Assembly: GCA_027485365.1 (NCBI GenBank)
Contig: JAIXRD010000241.1
Span: forward strand, 1 to 7,064
Length of the DNA stretch: 7,064 nt
Source: Cryomorphaceae bacterium
GTDB taxonomy: Bacteria; Bacteroidota; Bacteroidia; Flavobacteriales_D; Crocinitomicaceae
Direction: 5' to 3'
The notes under the pieces were generated by a model. It was not told the DNA's origin. It made no database searches and was given only the letters and a program-made list of their open reading frames with translations. Numbering within the stretch: position 1 is the stretch's first letter; each line of letters begins with the position of its first letter. Positions 1 through 6,031 of this stretch are shown one piece after another. The position numbers and the translations under genes were made by a program.

Positions 1-279
1 ATCCGCGCCGAATTCTTCAGTTTGATGATATATAACCTCACCAAGAACATGATGAAAATACCCTTCCACCGTATAACTAACAAAGAGTTTTTCGTCCCTT
101 ACCGATTCGGTCAAGACGCCCTCTAACAACAATTGTTGGTAGGGAGAATCTATTTGTATACTTTTAACAAAATCTCCGATTTGCTCATCGTCGAAGAGCA
201 GGTCAACAGGCAAGATATGTTGTTCATGTTGAAGCATTAGTTCAGCGAGGCGATATAAAAGGAGATGGTTAGAGGTCAT
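1..279 (-). CDS. N-terminal part of a second winged-helix/sensor protein, paralogue of the upstream TPR protein (cut by window edge)
   Basis: An open frame runs from an ATG at 277-279 leftward to base 1 with no stop, giving 93 residues of a protein whose C-terminus lies outside the window. It matches the first 93 residues of the gene at 269-1720 at 88 positions. The differences are at residues 3, 6, 17, 50 and 62. The segment resembles the end of a STAND/NACHT winged-helix region: a helix LLYRLAELML, then a 'SPYQQLLLEGVL' helix, then a strand-helix unit with FVSYTVEGYFHH. The start overlaps the end of the previous gene by 11 bases (ATGACCTCTAA), so translation is probably coupled. Most base differences from the paralogue are silent, so the protein is under selection and this is not a dead fragment. 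The missing part is predicted to be a repeat-type sensor by analogy with the paralogue, but that is inference. Confidence 0.85.
   Translation of the reverse strand, partial: MTSNHLLLYRLAELMLQHEQHILPVDLLFDDEQIGDFVKSIQIDSPYQQLLLEGVLTESVRDEKLFVSYTVEGYFHHVLGEVIYHQTEEFGAD
1..279 (-). repeat. Direct repeat copy B: conserved winged-helix module
   Basis: This is the partner of the copy at 1442-1720, offset by 1441 bases in the same orientation. The repeat probably extends beyond the left edge, because identity is highest at that edge. In copy A the GC-rich module continues to about base 1375, so the full repeat unit may be about 345 bases. Confidence 0.95.
269..279 (-). promoter_or_regulatory. 11-base overlap between consecutive sensor genes
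   Basis: The start of the left-edge gene lies inside the last codons of the TPR gene (ATGACCTCTAA). An overlap of this kind implies one transcript and coupled translation. The A-rich stretch just upstream (revcomp of 280-297) fits Bacteroidota initiation without a Shine-Dalgarno sequence. Confidence 0.7.
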
Positions 280-1720
280 TTAATTCATTTATTTTTTCAT
301 CGAGTAATTTTACATGGGAGTATTCTGGACCGTAATTATTCAAAAATATAGACCGTGAAATTTCATAATACTCTTTGGCTTTAGAAAAATCACCATCTTT
401 AGAAAAAACATCGCCTAAATCATCATAATCGAGCCCCAAATTTGGATGGAATTCATGAAAAACTTGTTTGTCAATTGTCAATGCAATATTGAATAAATCA
501 AAAGCTTTTTTACTTTCCGAAAGCCTTAAATATGCGGATCCCAAATTGCTATATCCGCGCGCTGTGTCAGGATGAACATTTCCACAAATTCTAAGGGTAA
601 TATCTAGTGACTTTTTGAATATTAATATTGATTTATTATAATCTTCTTCCATAACATTTATCAAAGCCAAATTATGAAGACCAAAGGCAGTTGATTGATG
701 GATTTCACCGTATAGCTTAATGGAAAGGTTATAGGATGTTTCATAACATTGGCGCATTTTCTCTAGATTACCTGTGTACCAATATACAGAACCTAGATTA
801 CTGTATATTTTCTCTAATTTATCACTGTAATCGCCGCCGTATAAATAAAAAATCTCTTTAGACTTCTCGAATAATGCAATTGACTTTTCAAAATTTGTTA
901 ATCTTAAATGTTGTGTGCCAAGCTCGAAAATAAACTCAGGATATTCCTTATTAAGACTGAATTTCTCTATCTCAAATTCAATGATTTCCAGAACTTCAAT
1001 TTTTCGGTTTTGATCTATAAATGCAGTCCCGAATAATAGAATTTTAATAAAGTTTAAACTTTCATATTTTTCAATACATGATAGAATATTATAGAGAACT
1101 ACTAGACATTTATTCTTTTGAATTTGTTGTAGGTAATTAATCGAATTAAAAAGCACTTTATAATCATTTTCAGTAGAATTTTCCATCAACTTATTAAGTA
1201 CTGATTTTAATTTATTCGCTTCAATCTTAAATGAGGAATCTGATAGATTTTTATTTATACCATACTCTTTTAAAATCAAATATGATAAAGGCTTTGTACA
1301 GTATTTTAAAATTGTATCTCCGAAATCAATTAATTTGAATAATACATCATTAAAACCTAATTCAATTTGCATTATCAAACACTGCTCTACTCCTTCCTTT
1401 ACACCATTCAATTCATTCTCCTCGACAATTTGCTTCAATGCGTCCGCGCCGAATTCTTCAGTTTGATGATATATAACCTCACCAAGAACATGATGAAAAT
1501 ACCCTTCCACAGTATAACTAACAAAGAGTTTTTCATAACGAACGGATTCGGTCAAGACGCCCTCTAACAGCATTTGTTGGTAGGGAGAATCGATTTGAAT
1601 GCTCTTCACAAAATCTCCGATCTGCTCGTCATCAAAAAGCAAATCGACGGGAAGGATGTGTTGTTCATGCTCGAGCATGAGTTCAGCAAGACGATATAGG
1701 AGCTGGTGATTACCGGTCAT
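269..1720 (-). CDS. TPR protein with STAND winged-helix-like N-terminal module (putative detachable sensor)
   Basis: This 483-residue soluble protein has no signal peptide or membrane segment. Residues 1-115 look like the winged-helix part and downstream helices of a NACHT/STAND ATPase: a helix at 6-20, 'SPYQQMLLEGVL' at 45-56, and FVSYTVEGYFHHVLGEV at 66-82. The preceding gene lacks exactly this portion. Residues 116-255 are helical with no clear motif. Residues about 259-464 contain five TPR units. The last four are spaced about 42 residues apart, in the kinesin-light-chain style, with cores such as YSNLGSVYWYTGNLEK (306-321), LHNLALI (348-354), YSNLGSAYLRL (390-400) and YDDLGDVFSKDGDFSKAKEYY (432-452), and with linkers containing G.VHPDTA or FHPNL. 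TPR ends of STAND proteins commonly bind the triggering ligand. The start lies 5 bases after the upstream stop, and the end overlaps the next paralogue. GC drops from about 43% in the first 93 codons to about 23% in the adjoining stretch (1081-1360), which suggests a composite origin. Confidence 0.9.
   Translation of the reverse strand: MTGNHQLLYRLAELMLEHEQHILPVDLLFDDEQIGDFVKSIQIDSPYQQMLLEGVLTESVRYEKLFVSYTVEGYFHHVLGEVIYHQTEEFGADALKQIVEENELNGVKEGVEQCLIMQIELGFNDVLFKLIDFGDTILKYCTKPLSYLILKEYGINKNLSDSSFKIEANKLKSVLNKLMENSTENDYKVLFNSINYLQQIQKNKCLVVLYNILSCIEKYESLNFIKILLFGTAFIDQNRKIEVLEIIEFEIEKFSLNKEYPEFIFELGTQHLRLTNFEKSIALFEKSKEIFYLYGGDYSDKLEKIYSNLGSVYWYTGNLEKMRQCYETSYNLSIKLYGEIHQSTAFGLHNLALINVMEEDYNKSILIFKKSLDITLRICGNVHPDTARGYSNLGSAYLRLSESKKAFDLFNIALTIDKQVFHEFHPNLGLDYDDLGDVFSKDGDFSKAKEYYEISRSIFLNNYGPEYSHVKLLDEKINELNDL
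1442..1720 (-). repeat. Direct repeat copy A: conserved winged-helix module
   Basis: Bases 1442-1720 align without gaps to 1-279. I count 41 mismatches in 279 positions (about 85% identity). The start codons of both genes are in register. The mismatches are uneven: one in the 92 bases 1443-1534, against about 39 in the remaining 186. The repeat covers the start of the 269-1720 gene. Confidence 0.95.
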
Positions 1721-1728
1721 GCCAATTA
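1718..1728 (-). promoter_or_regulatory. Stop-start junction (TAA, 5 bases, ATG), likely translational coupling
   Basis: The NTPase stop TAA (1726-1728) is followed by TTGGC and then the ATG (1718-1720) of the TPR protein. No purine-rich ribosome binding site precedes the ATG. Reinitiation by ribosomes finishing the NTPase is the simplest way to translate the second gene. The downstream frame is open only nine codons, counting the ATG, back to a TGA, so a long overlapping start is excluded. Confidence 0.6.
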
Positions 1729-4179
1729 TTGAGAGATTAGCTTCTCATGATATAATGTCCAAATACTAATGAACCCTCCTCGACTCTTTGGCAAACCTTT
1801 TCCGTTATTCAACTCCAAGAATAAACGAAGTAATAATGGGTTGTCGAGCTGATCGCTTAATGAACGATCGTGATAAGTCAATTCTTCGTAGGAGAAATTG
1901 GGTTTGCGACGAACCTTGTCCTGTTTATCACTGACGTATTTATTCCATGCTCCTTCTACTTCAACCTTGTTCAATGGCTTTAGCCAATGACATGATCGAG
2001 CAATAACATTCTCCTCTCGATCACCTTCTTTCGCATCGCTATATATGATGGACTCATGCTTTTCATCAGCCTGTGGCAATTCATTCTTTGTATTAACACG
2101 CCAACTCAATACAATCTTGATGTGGCCTCCTTTGTGCTGATCCAAAAACTGAATGATCGATTCAAATAATGCCTTTGGGTTCGAATTTTCATTCGCCCCG
2201 TCAATTAAAATCATCAATGGATTTTCCTGCTCATACTTCACAAAACTGACTTCCTCAAATGAACTTTCCGGAATCAGGTTTAAACGATAACACAGTTCTT
2301 CCCAAATATGAGGTGTGCGGAAACGGTTGCCACGCAGTAAAATGGTATCAAGACCACGTTCGATATATTGTCTATTCATCTCAACGAGCAAGTTAGTTTT
2401 GCCACTGCCGGCTTCGGATGCAAGAAAGAATAAGCCAGCTCGGGCACCTACCCATGATCGAAGTGCAACTTCAGCATCTTGCCTTTCTTGATAAATCCCC
2501 TTAATAACTTTCTTTTCACTCAAGAGTGATTGAATTGTCGCCTCGTTATTCTCCTTCAACAGCGCCTTCCAACTTGATTCATTCAAATCCTTAATGGAAA
2601 CGGGTTGTTGCTTCTCTTTGTCTCGAATCAATAAATTCAGTTGTTCTAAAATATGCTGATTGCTCGTTTCTCCATGAATACTTTCCGGACTAAAAAAGAC
2701 AATTCGACTACCCGTATTCTGCTCATATACCATTAGTTTGGCTCTAGAACTAACGTCCTTGGTAAAAGCCTCTCCAGGTAAAATAAAGAAAGGCACAATA
2801 CTCAATTCTTCATTGGCTGAGTTTAAAATCGCCACATTGGATTTTAACTTTTGACGCAGATTCACCTGGGTAATTTCATCACCCATTAAGCGCCAAGACA
2901 CCGTTTTATCACTGCTGACGATGGTGTAATTTTTACTGAAATCAAGCTTGACTAAAAGTTCTTTTAATAAGCCAAAATTCTCCTGCCATAGGGTTAAGCA
3001 TTTTTCCTCGGATGGAACAGTGCTGTGTCCGAGGTAGTGATTTCGAAAACCAATGAGTTTACCAATGGATGTCTCACCATGAGCAGCATAAGGCAATGTC
3101 TCATTTGCCTCGTAGTACCCGGGTAATTCCTGCACAAACCAACGGTGGTTGTGTTCATTCAAAGCTTGAATAGCACTGCGCATAAAAGCATTCCAATGTC
3201 CGAATTGCGGACGATATAAAAAGTTCTTAAATGCACGGTTGATGTCACCAATTTTGAGATTGCTGTTAAAGTACTCCGAAGCAGTTAGAAGGCCTAAGTA
3301 CTTCAAATAATTCAAAAAGACTTCTTTCAACAAATGCAAGCGCTTGAAACTGTCCTCCTCGTCCAAAGCTCTTTTGTATGGATGTGCTAAAAAATAAGGA
3401 TAACTTTCAATAATACTTGAATCATCTTCATCCCATTCTATTGAGGAAAGCGACGCATTTATTGCATCTTTTTGAATTTCCTCAACTATGAGCTGGTCAA
3501 TGGAAGAGAATGAAAAAGATCGAGTCTGATATTCTAACAATATGGAGCCATTAGAAGATTGAATAGCACCGTGAAGGCTTAAACCAGTTAGAGCATCTTT
3601 AAATTGGAAGGAATTACAAGCATTTAGCGATTCCAAAAATACTTCTAAAATTGGTTCATATGTTTCGTAAATCTTCTTACTTTCAGATTCAGAATAAACA
3701 GTTCCGTGACCAACAAATTTGTTTCGAAAATTAATGAGTAGCTCCAAAGGAGTATTCGTAACTTCAACATGCTGTTTTTGTCCCTTTCCATCAATAACCA
3801 TATTTCGCACGGTCATTCTTTTAATCGAAGATTGCTTTATACTTTTTATAGAAACACCAAAAAGCGTTGCGATTTCAGGAGATAAATTAACTGATTTTTG
3901 CTTATCCAATTCCTGAATCAATTTAGCAATCGTAGAACTCCAAAGACCATGGCTATCCTTGATCATTAGCGTTTCTACAGATTGCTCAAGTGTTTCGCTA
4001 ATTGCACCTTCACTTTCAGCTAATTTTATTAGAGCATGTCCGTAGAGGCGCAAGCAGCCTAAAAGAACATCAGAAATAAGATGCAATTTCTTGAAATAAT
4101 TTCCTGAACTTTCAATTCTAATTAAGGGCGCAGATACATGAAGTGGTAGTTCAAATCCATTTTTTATTAATTGTGACAT
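1726..4179 (-). CDS. Tandem HEPN-like domains fused to a NACHT-like STAND NTPase lacking its C-terminal end
   Basis: This 817-residue protein probably acts in the cytoplasm as a nucleotide-dependent switch controlling a ribonuclease-like effector. Two related helical units occur. Unit 1 spans about residues 28-186 (YFKKLHLISDVLLGCLRLYG to the FRNKFVGHG motif) and unit 2 about 277-412 (SFKRLHLLKEVFLNYLKYLG to FRNHYLGHS). Each carries the R-N-x4-H signature of HEPN domains (R152/H158 and R379/H385). A beta-rich linker with IVPFFILPGE (461-470) follows. The NTPase has a P-loop SEAGSGKT (588-595), Walker B LMILIDGANE (655-664), a sensor-like VLSWRVN (690-696) and the NACHT/NB-ARC NPLLLRLFLEL helix (780-790). 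It ends 27 residues after that, where a winged helix should begin, and the next gene supplies that part. The ATG at 4177-4179 is the only plausible start, since the upstream frame contains no start before a stop. The domain order suits an antiphage STAND (Avs or bNACHT-like) protein. The immune role is inferred. Confidence 0.9.
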   Translation of the reverse strand: MSQLIKNGFELPLHVSAPLIRIESSGNYFKKLHLISDVLLGCLRLYGHALIKLAESEGAISETLEQSVETLMIKDSHGLWSSTIAKLIQELDKQKSVNLSPEIATLFGVSIKSIKQSSIKRMTVRNMVIDGKGQKQHVEVTNTPLELLINFRNKFVGHGTVYSESESKKIYETYEPILEVFLESLNACNSFQFKDALTGLSLHGAIQSSNGSILLEYQTRSFSFSSIDQLIVEEIQKDAINASLSSIEWDEDDSSIIESYPYFLAHPYKRALDEEDSFKRLHLLKEVFLNYLKYLGLLTASEYFNSNLKIGDINRAFKNFLYRPQFGHWNAFMRSAIQALNEHNHRWFVQELPGYYEANETLPYAAHGETSIGKLIGFRNHYLGHSTVPSEEKCLTLWQENFGLLKELLVKLDFSKNYTIVSSDKTVSWRLMGDEITQVNLRQKLKSNVAILNSANEELSIVPFFILPGEAFTKDVSSRAKLMVYEQNTGSRIVFFSPESIHGETSNQHILEQLNLLIRDKEKQQPVSIKDLNESSWKALLKENNEATIQSLLSEKKVIKGIYQERQDAEVALRSWVGARAGLFFLASEAGSGKTNLLVEMNRQYIERGLDTILLRGNRFRTPHIWEELCYRLNLIPESSFEEVSFVKYEQENPLMILIDGANENSNPKALFESIIQFLDQHKGGHIKIVLSWRVNTKNELPQADEKHESIIYSDAKEGDREENVIARSCHWLKPLNKVEVEGAWNKYVSDKQDKVRRKPNFSYEELTYHDRSLSDQLDNPLLLRLFLELNNGKGLPKSRGGFISIWTLYHEKLISQ
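2944..3351 (-). other. HEPN-like domain 2 coding segment
   Basis: This segment covers residues about 277-412 of the same protein. IGFRNHYLGHST (bases 3025-3045 for the core) carries R379, N380 and H385. The lead helix (FKRLHLLKEVFLNYLKYLGLL) parallels FKKLHLISDVLLGCLRLYG in domain 1. Both domains are preceded by a similar proline/aromatic lead (APLIRIES and PYFLAHPYKR). This points to an internal duplication. Confidence 0.6.
3622..4098 (-). other. HEPN-like domain 1 coding segment
   Basis: This segment covers residues about 28-186 of the 817-residue protein. The diagnostic stretch INFRNKFVGHGT (bases near 3706-3726) carries R152, N153 and H158. HEPN ribonucleases use an R-x4-6-H pair, usually with a polar residue after the arginine, as here. 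The surrounding sequence is predicted to be helical. The assignment rests on the motif and the helical context only. Confidence 0.6.
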
Positions 4180-4346
4180 GTAATGAATAAATTTAAGTTT
4201 TGGTGCATTTGATTATAGTTTTTCAATTTACAAATAAATGTAATTGAGATCTATTTTTCTGACGTTTTCAGTGTATTAAGATAATCTAAACTTCCGGTGA
4301 CTTGTATTTCAAAGATGACTATTAAAAATCATAGCTGATATAATTG

Positions 4347-4363
4347 GTTTCGAGGTGGGGCAT
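4347..4363 (+). repeat. Short direct repeat, left flank of the DUF4143 gene
   Basis: GTTTCGAGGTGGGGCAT matches GGTTCGAGGTGCGACAT at 5571-5587 at 14 of 17 positions in the same orientation. It lies one base beyond the stop codon of the DUF4143 gene. The rest of the 185-base gap 4180-4364 is AT-rich, and I see no gene, hairpin terminator or convincing promoter in it. Confidence 0.5.
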
Positions 4364-4364
4364 G

Positions 4365-5492
4365 TTAATCGTTGTTATTTCTTACAAACGCTCTGAAATT
4401 GTCCTTATCGATCATGTGGCCGGATGCGTTGTATTCACGGATAAAGGAAGCAGGTATTTTAGCAGAAGGTTTGGATTTCCATTTAAACTCATAGGCGGTA
4501 AGTTGTCCGTTGGATTCTTCGACAAAATCGATTTCTTGTTTTTGAACTGTGCGCCAGAAATAATTATTGGTATATAGCTGGTGGTATTGCTGTAATTTTA
4601 TTCGCTCGGCAATTAAAAAGTTCTCCCACAAGGCTCCTTTATCGGTTCGTAAATCAACTGGGTTCAAGTTATTGATAATCATGTTACGAATCCCATTGTC
4701 ATAGAAGTAAATCTTACGATTATTTTTTATTTCCTTGCGCTGATTTCGACTGAAACTATTTAACCTAAAAACAATGAATGCCTTTTCAAGCAAATCAATA
4801 TATTTTGAAACGGTAGCCTTGTCTATCTGCAACAAATTCGATAATTCATTGTAGGAAACTTCACTCCCCAGTTGCAAGGCCAAGGCTTTTAATAATTTGT
4901 CTAATAGTTCCGGTTTTTTTATTCCAGTTAATGAAAGTACATCCTTATATAAATAACTAGAAGTAAGCTGTTTCAATACTTCTCGCGCTTCCGAACGGTG
5001 ATTCAACACATCTGGGTACATGCCATAAACTAAGCGTTCTTCAAGTTGAGCTGATGCTTCAACATACCCCACATGATCTTCAAATTCTTCCCAACTGATC
5101 GGAAATAAATGGTATTCATACTTCCTTCCTGTTAAGGGTTCTTGCGTCGATTGATTAAGCTCCAAGGCAGAAGACCCGCTTAATACTAATTGTACGCTGG
5201 TAAACTGATCCGTTATCATTTTAGCAATCAGTCCCACATCTTTGATTCGTTGGGCTTCATCAATAAATACCGTTTTGTTTTCTCCAAGGATTGCCTTCAA
5301 TTTAGAAACACCGGCACCTTCCAATAGATCTCTGATCTCTGGCTCGTCACCATTAAGGAATAAAAACTTTTTATCGGCTAAACAGGTGTTTATCAAGGTA
5401 GTTTTACCCACTTGTCTTGGTCCAAGCAGCACAATAGCTTTGCCATTATTAAACTTCTCAATTACCGTATTAAATAGGGTTCTTTTTATCAT
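4365..5492 (-). CDS. DUF4143 / AAA_14-type ATP-binding protein
   Basis: This 375-residue P-loop ATPase joins an AAA_14 domain to a DUF4143 domain. Visible features, numbered from the ATG, are Walker A GPRQVGKT (24-31), Walker B VFIDEA (75-80), a sensor-like LVLSGSSA (102-109), and the family pattern LTGR followed by LFPISWEEF (120-137). A winged-helix/HTH-like stretch SYNELSNLLQIDKATVSKYI lies at 213-232. A C-terminal nuclease-like fold has WENF (E290), EIDFV (D322) and EFKWK (E335, K337), the arrangement of PD-(D/E)XK enzymes. The length is normal for the family. The cellular role of these proteins is not established. They are scattered through genomes, often in accessory positions. The ATG at 5490-5492 is preferred over an in-frame TTG three codons upstream (5499-5501), because the TTG overlaps a promoter-like element. 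The gene has its own divergent upstream region and is probably not part of the STAND operon. Confidence 0.92.
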   Translation of the reverse strand: MIKRTLFNTVIEKFNNGKAIVLLGPRQVGKTTLINTCLADKKFLFLNGDEPEIRDLLEGAGVSKLKAILGENKTVFIDEAQRIKDVGLIAKMITDQFTSVQLVLSGSSALELNQSTQEPLTGRKYEYHLFPISWEEFEDHVGYVEASAQLEERLVYGMYPDVLNHRSEAREVLKQLTSSYLYKDVLSLTGIKKPELLDKLLKALALQLGSEVSYNELSNLLQIDKATVSKYIDLLEKAFIVFRLNSFSRNQRKEIKNNRKIYFYDNGIRNMIINNLNPVDLRTDKGALWENFLIAERIKLQQYHQLYTNNYFWRTVQKQEIDFVEESNGQLTAYEFKWKSKPSAKIPASFIREYNASGHMIDKDNFRAFVRNNND

Positions 5493-5498
5493 AATCCC

Positions 5499-5506
5499 CA
5501 AATATA
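5499..5506 (-). promoter_or_regulatory. Candidate Bacteroidota -7 promoter element (TATATTTG)
   Basis: Read on the minus strand, TATATTTG is an exact match to the TAnnTTTG element used by the Bacteroidota primary sigma factor. It ends 6 bases before the ATG of the DUF4143 gene, so transcription would start at or next to the start codon and the message would be leaderless or nearly so. I see no good -33 TTG-type partner, so this is tentative. Confidence 0.35.
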
Positions 5507-5570
5507 GTATATTTTTAGTGAGTTAATTCTCTGAAATGATTGTTTTATTAGGTGATGTCTTTCCTTAGCG

Positions 5571-5587
5571 GGTTCGAGGTGCGACAT
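5571..5587 (+). repeat. Short direct repeat, right flank of the DUF4143 gene
   Basis: This is the partner of the repeat at 4347-4363, with 14 of 17 bases identical and a shared core TTCGAGGTG. It sits in the 161-base region between the divergent DUF4143 and small membrane-protein genes. The two copies bracket the DUF4143 gene and about 80 bases of its upstream DNA. Confidence 0.5.
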
Positions 5588-5653
5588 AACGAAATATATT
5601 AATTTTTTCTTAGTAATGATGTCAATTCACAATAAAATAATAACCTTTGGATC

Positions 5654-5998
5654 ATGCAAGCAGCACTCGAAAAATTCAAAAAAGAACGTCCGGAAGAATT
5701 TCAGGAATACAAACAGTACATAATGGACATTCGACTCATTCGAATTTGGATGATTAGCCTAGTACTTGGGGCCATTTGTCTAGTTATTGCTTCCTATGTC
5801 TGGATGAATATTATTTGGTGCATAGCCATCTTTCTTGCGTCGGTAACAGGATTAGTAATCATATTCAAAAGGCTCAAACACAAACTTCATGTTACTAAAC
5901 TTTGCATTGCTTTGATGAAGATGACATTTCAGGAGCCCTCGGAAGTATCAACTACATTACAAGATGAATTAAAGGATATTTTCAAATCCAAGGAATAA
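5654..5998 (+). CDS. Small two-helix membrane protein, function unknown
   Basis: This 114-residue protein belongs to no family I recognise. It has a charged amphipathic N-terminus (1-30, rich in K, E and Q), two hydrophobic segments at about 31-50 and 53-72 separated by a very short turn (a helical hairpin), a basic stretch FKRLKHK directly after the second helix, and a polar, acidic C-terminal tail. The basic patches at R27/R30 and 72-77 suggest that both ends face the cytoplasm. The ATG at 5654 has a CCTTTGG-containing upstream sequence that resembles the -7 element only loosely. The gene is divergent from the DUF4143 gene and convergent with the thioesterase, with 33 bases between the two stop codons and no obvious hairpin terminator. 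The membrane pattern and reading-frame length make it likely to be real. Confidence 0.75.
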   Translation: MQAALEKFKKERPEEFQEYKQYIMDIRLIRIWMISLVLGAICLVIASYVWMNIIWCIAIFLASVTGLVIIFKRLKHKLHVTKLCIALMKMTFQEPSEVSTTLQDELKDIFKSKE

Positions 5999-6031
5999 TC
6001 AACTAACAAGAATAAGATTGGATTAAGAGAA

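Noticed and set aside
1367..1567. Plus-strand open frame of 66 codons inside the winged-helix module
   Set aside because: It lies antisense to a conserved coding module. The corresponding minus-strand protein is clearly under selection, and the plus frame has no recognisable features.
1..1720. Diversity-generating retroelement variable repeats
   Set aside because: The repeat differences are mostly silent and not adenine-biased, the repeats lie at gene starts and not ends, and no reverse transcriptase is present in the window.
1726..1745. Programmed -1 frameshift site joining the NTPase and TPR genes
   Set aside because: No slippery heptamer in the correct phase and no evident downstream hairpin. 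Reinitiation at the nearby ATG is simpler.
3719..3916. Plus-strand open frame of 65 codons
   Set aside because: It is antisense to the first HEPN-like domain. The Cys/Ser/Phe-rich composition is typical of a shadow frame.
4344..4577. Plus-strand open frame of 77 codons starting in the intergenic gap
   Set aside because: It runs antisense through the conserved nuclease-like end of the DUF4143 protein and has no supporting signals.
5242..5526. Plus-strand open frame of 94 codons
   Set aside because: It is antisense to the Walker A and B region of the DUF4143 gene and is a shadow frame.
4347..5587. Integron attC-like sites flanking the DUF4143 gene
   Set aside because: The flanking repeats lack the paired RYYYAAC and GTTRRRY core sites and the imperfect palindrome expected of attC.
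5999..6031. Bidirectional terminator between the convergent genes
   Set aside because: The 33-base gap is AT-rich but shows no GC-containing stem or T-tract arrangement that I could support.
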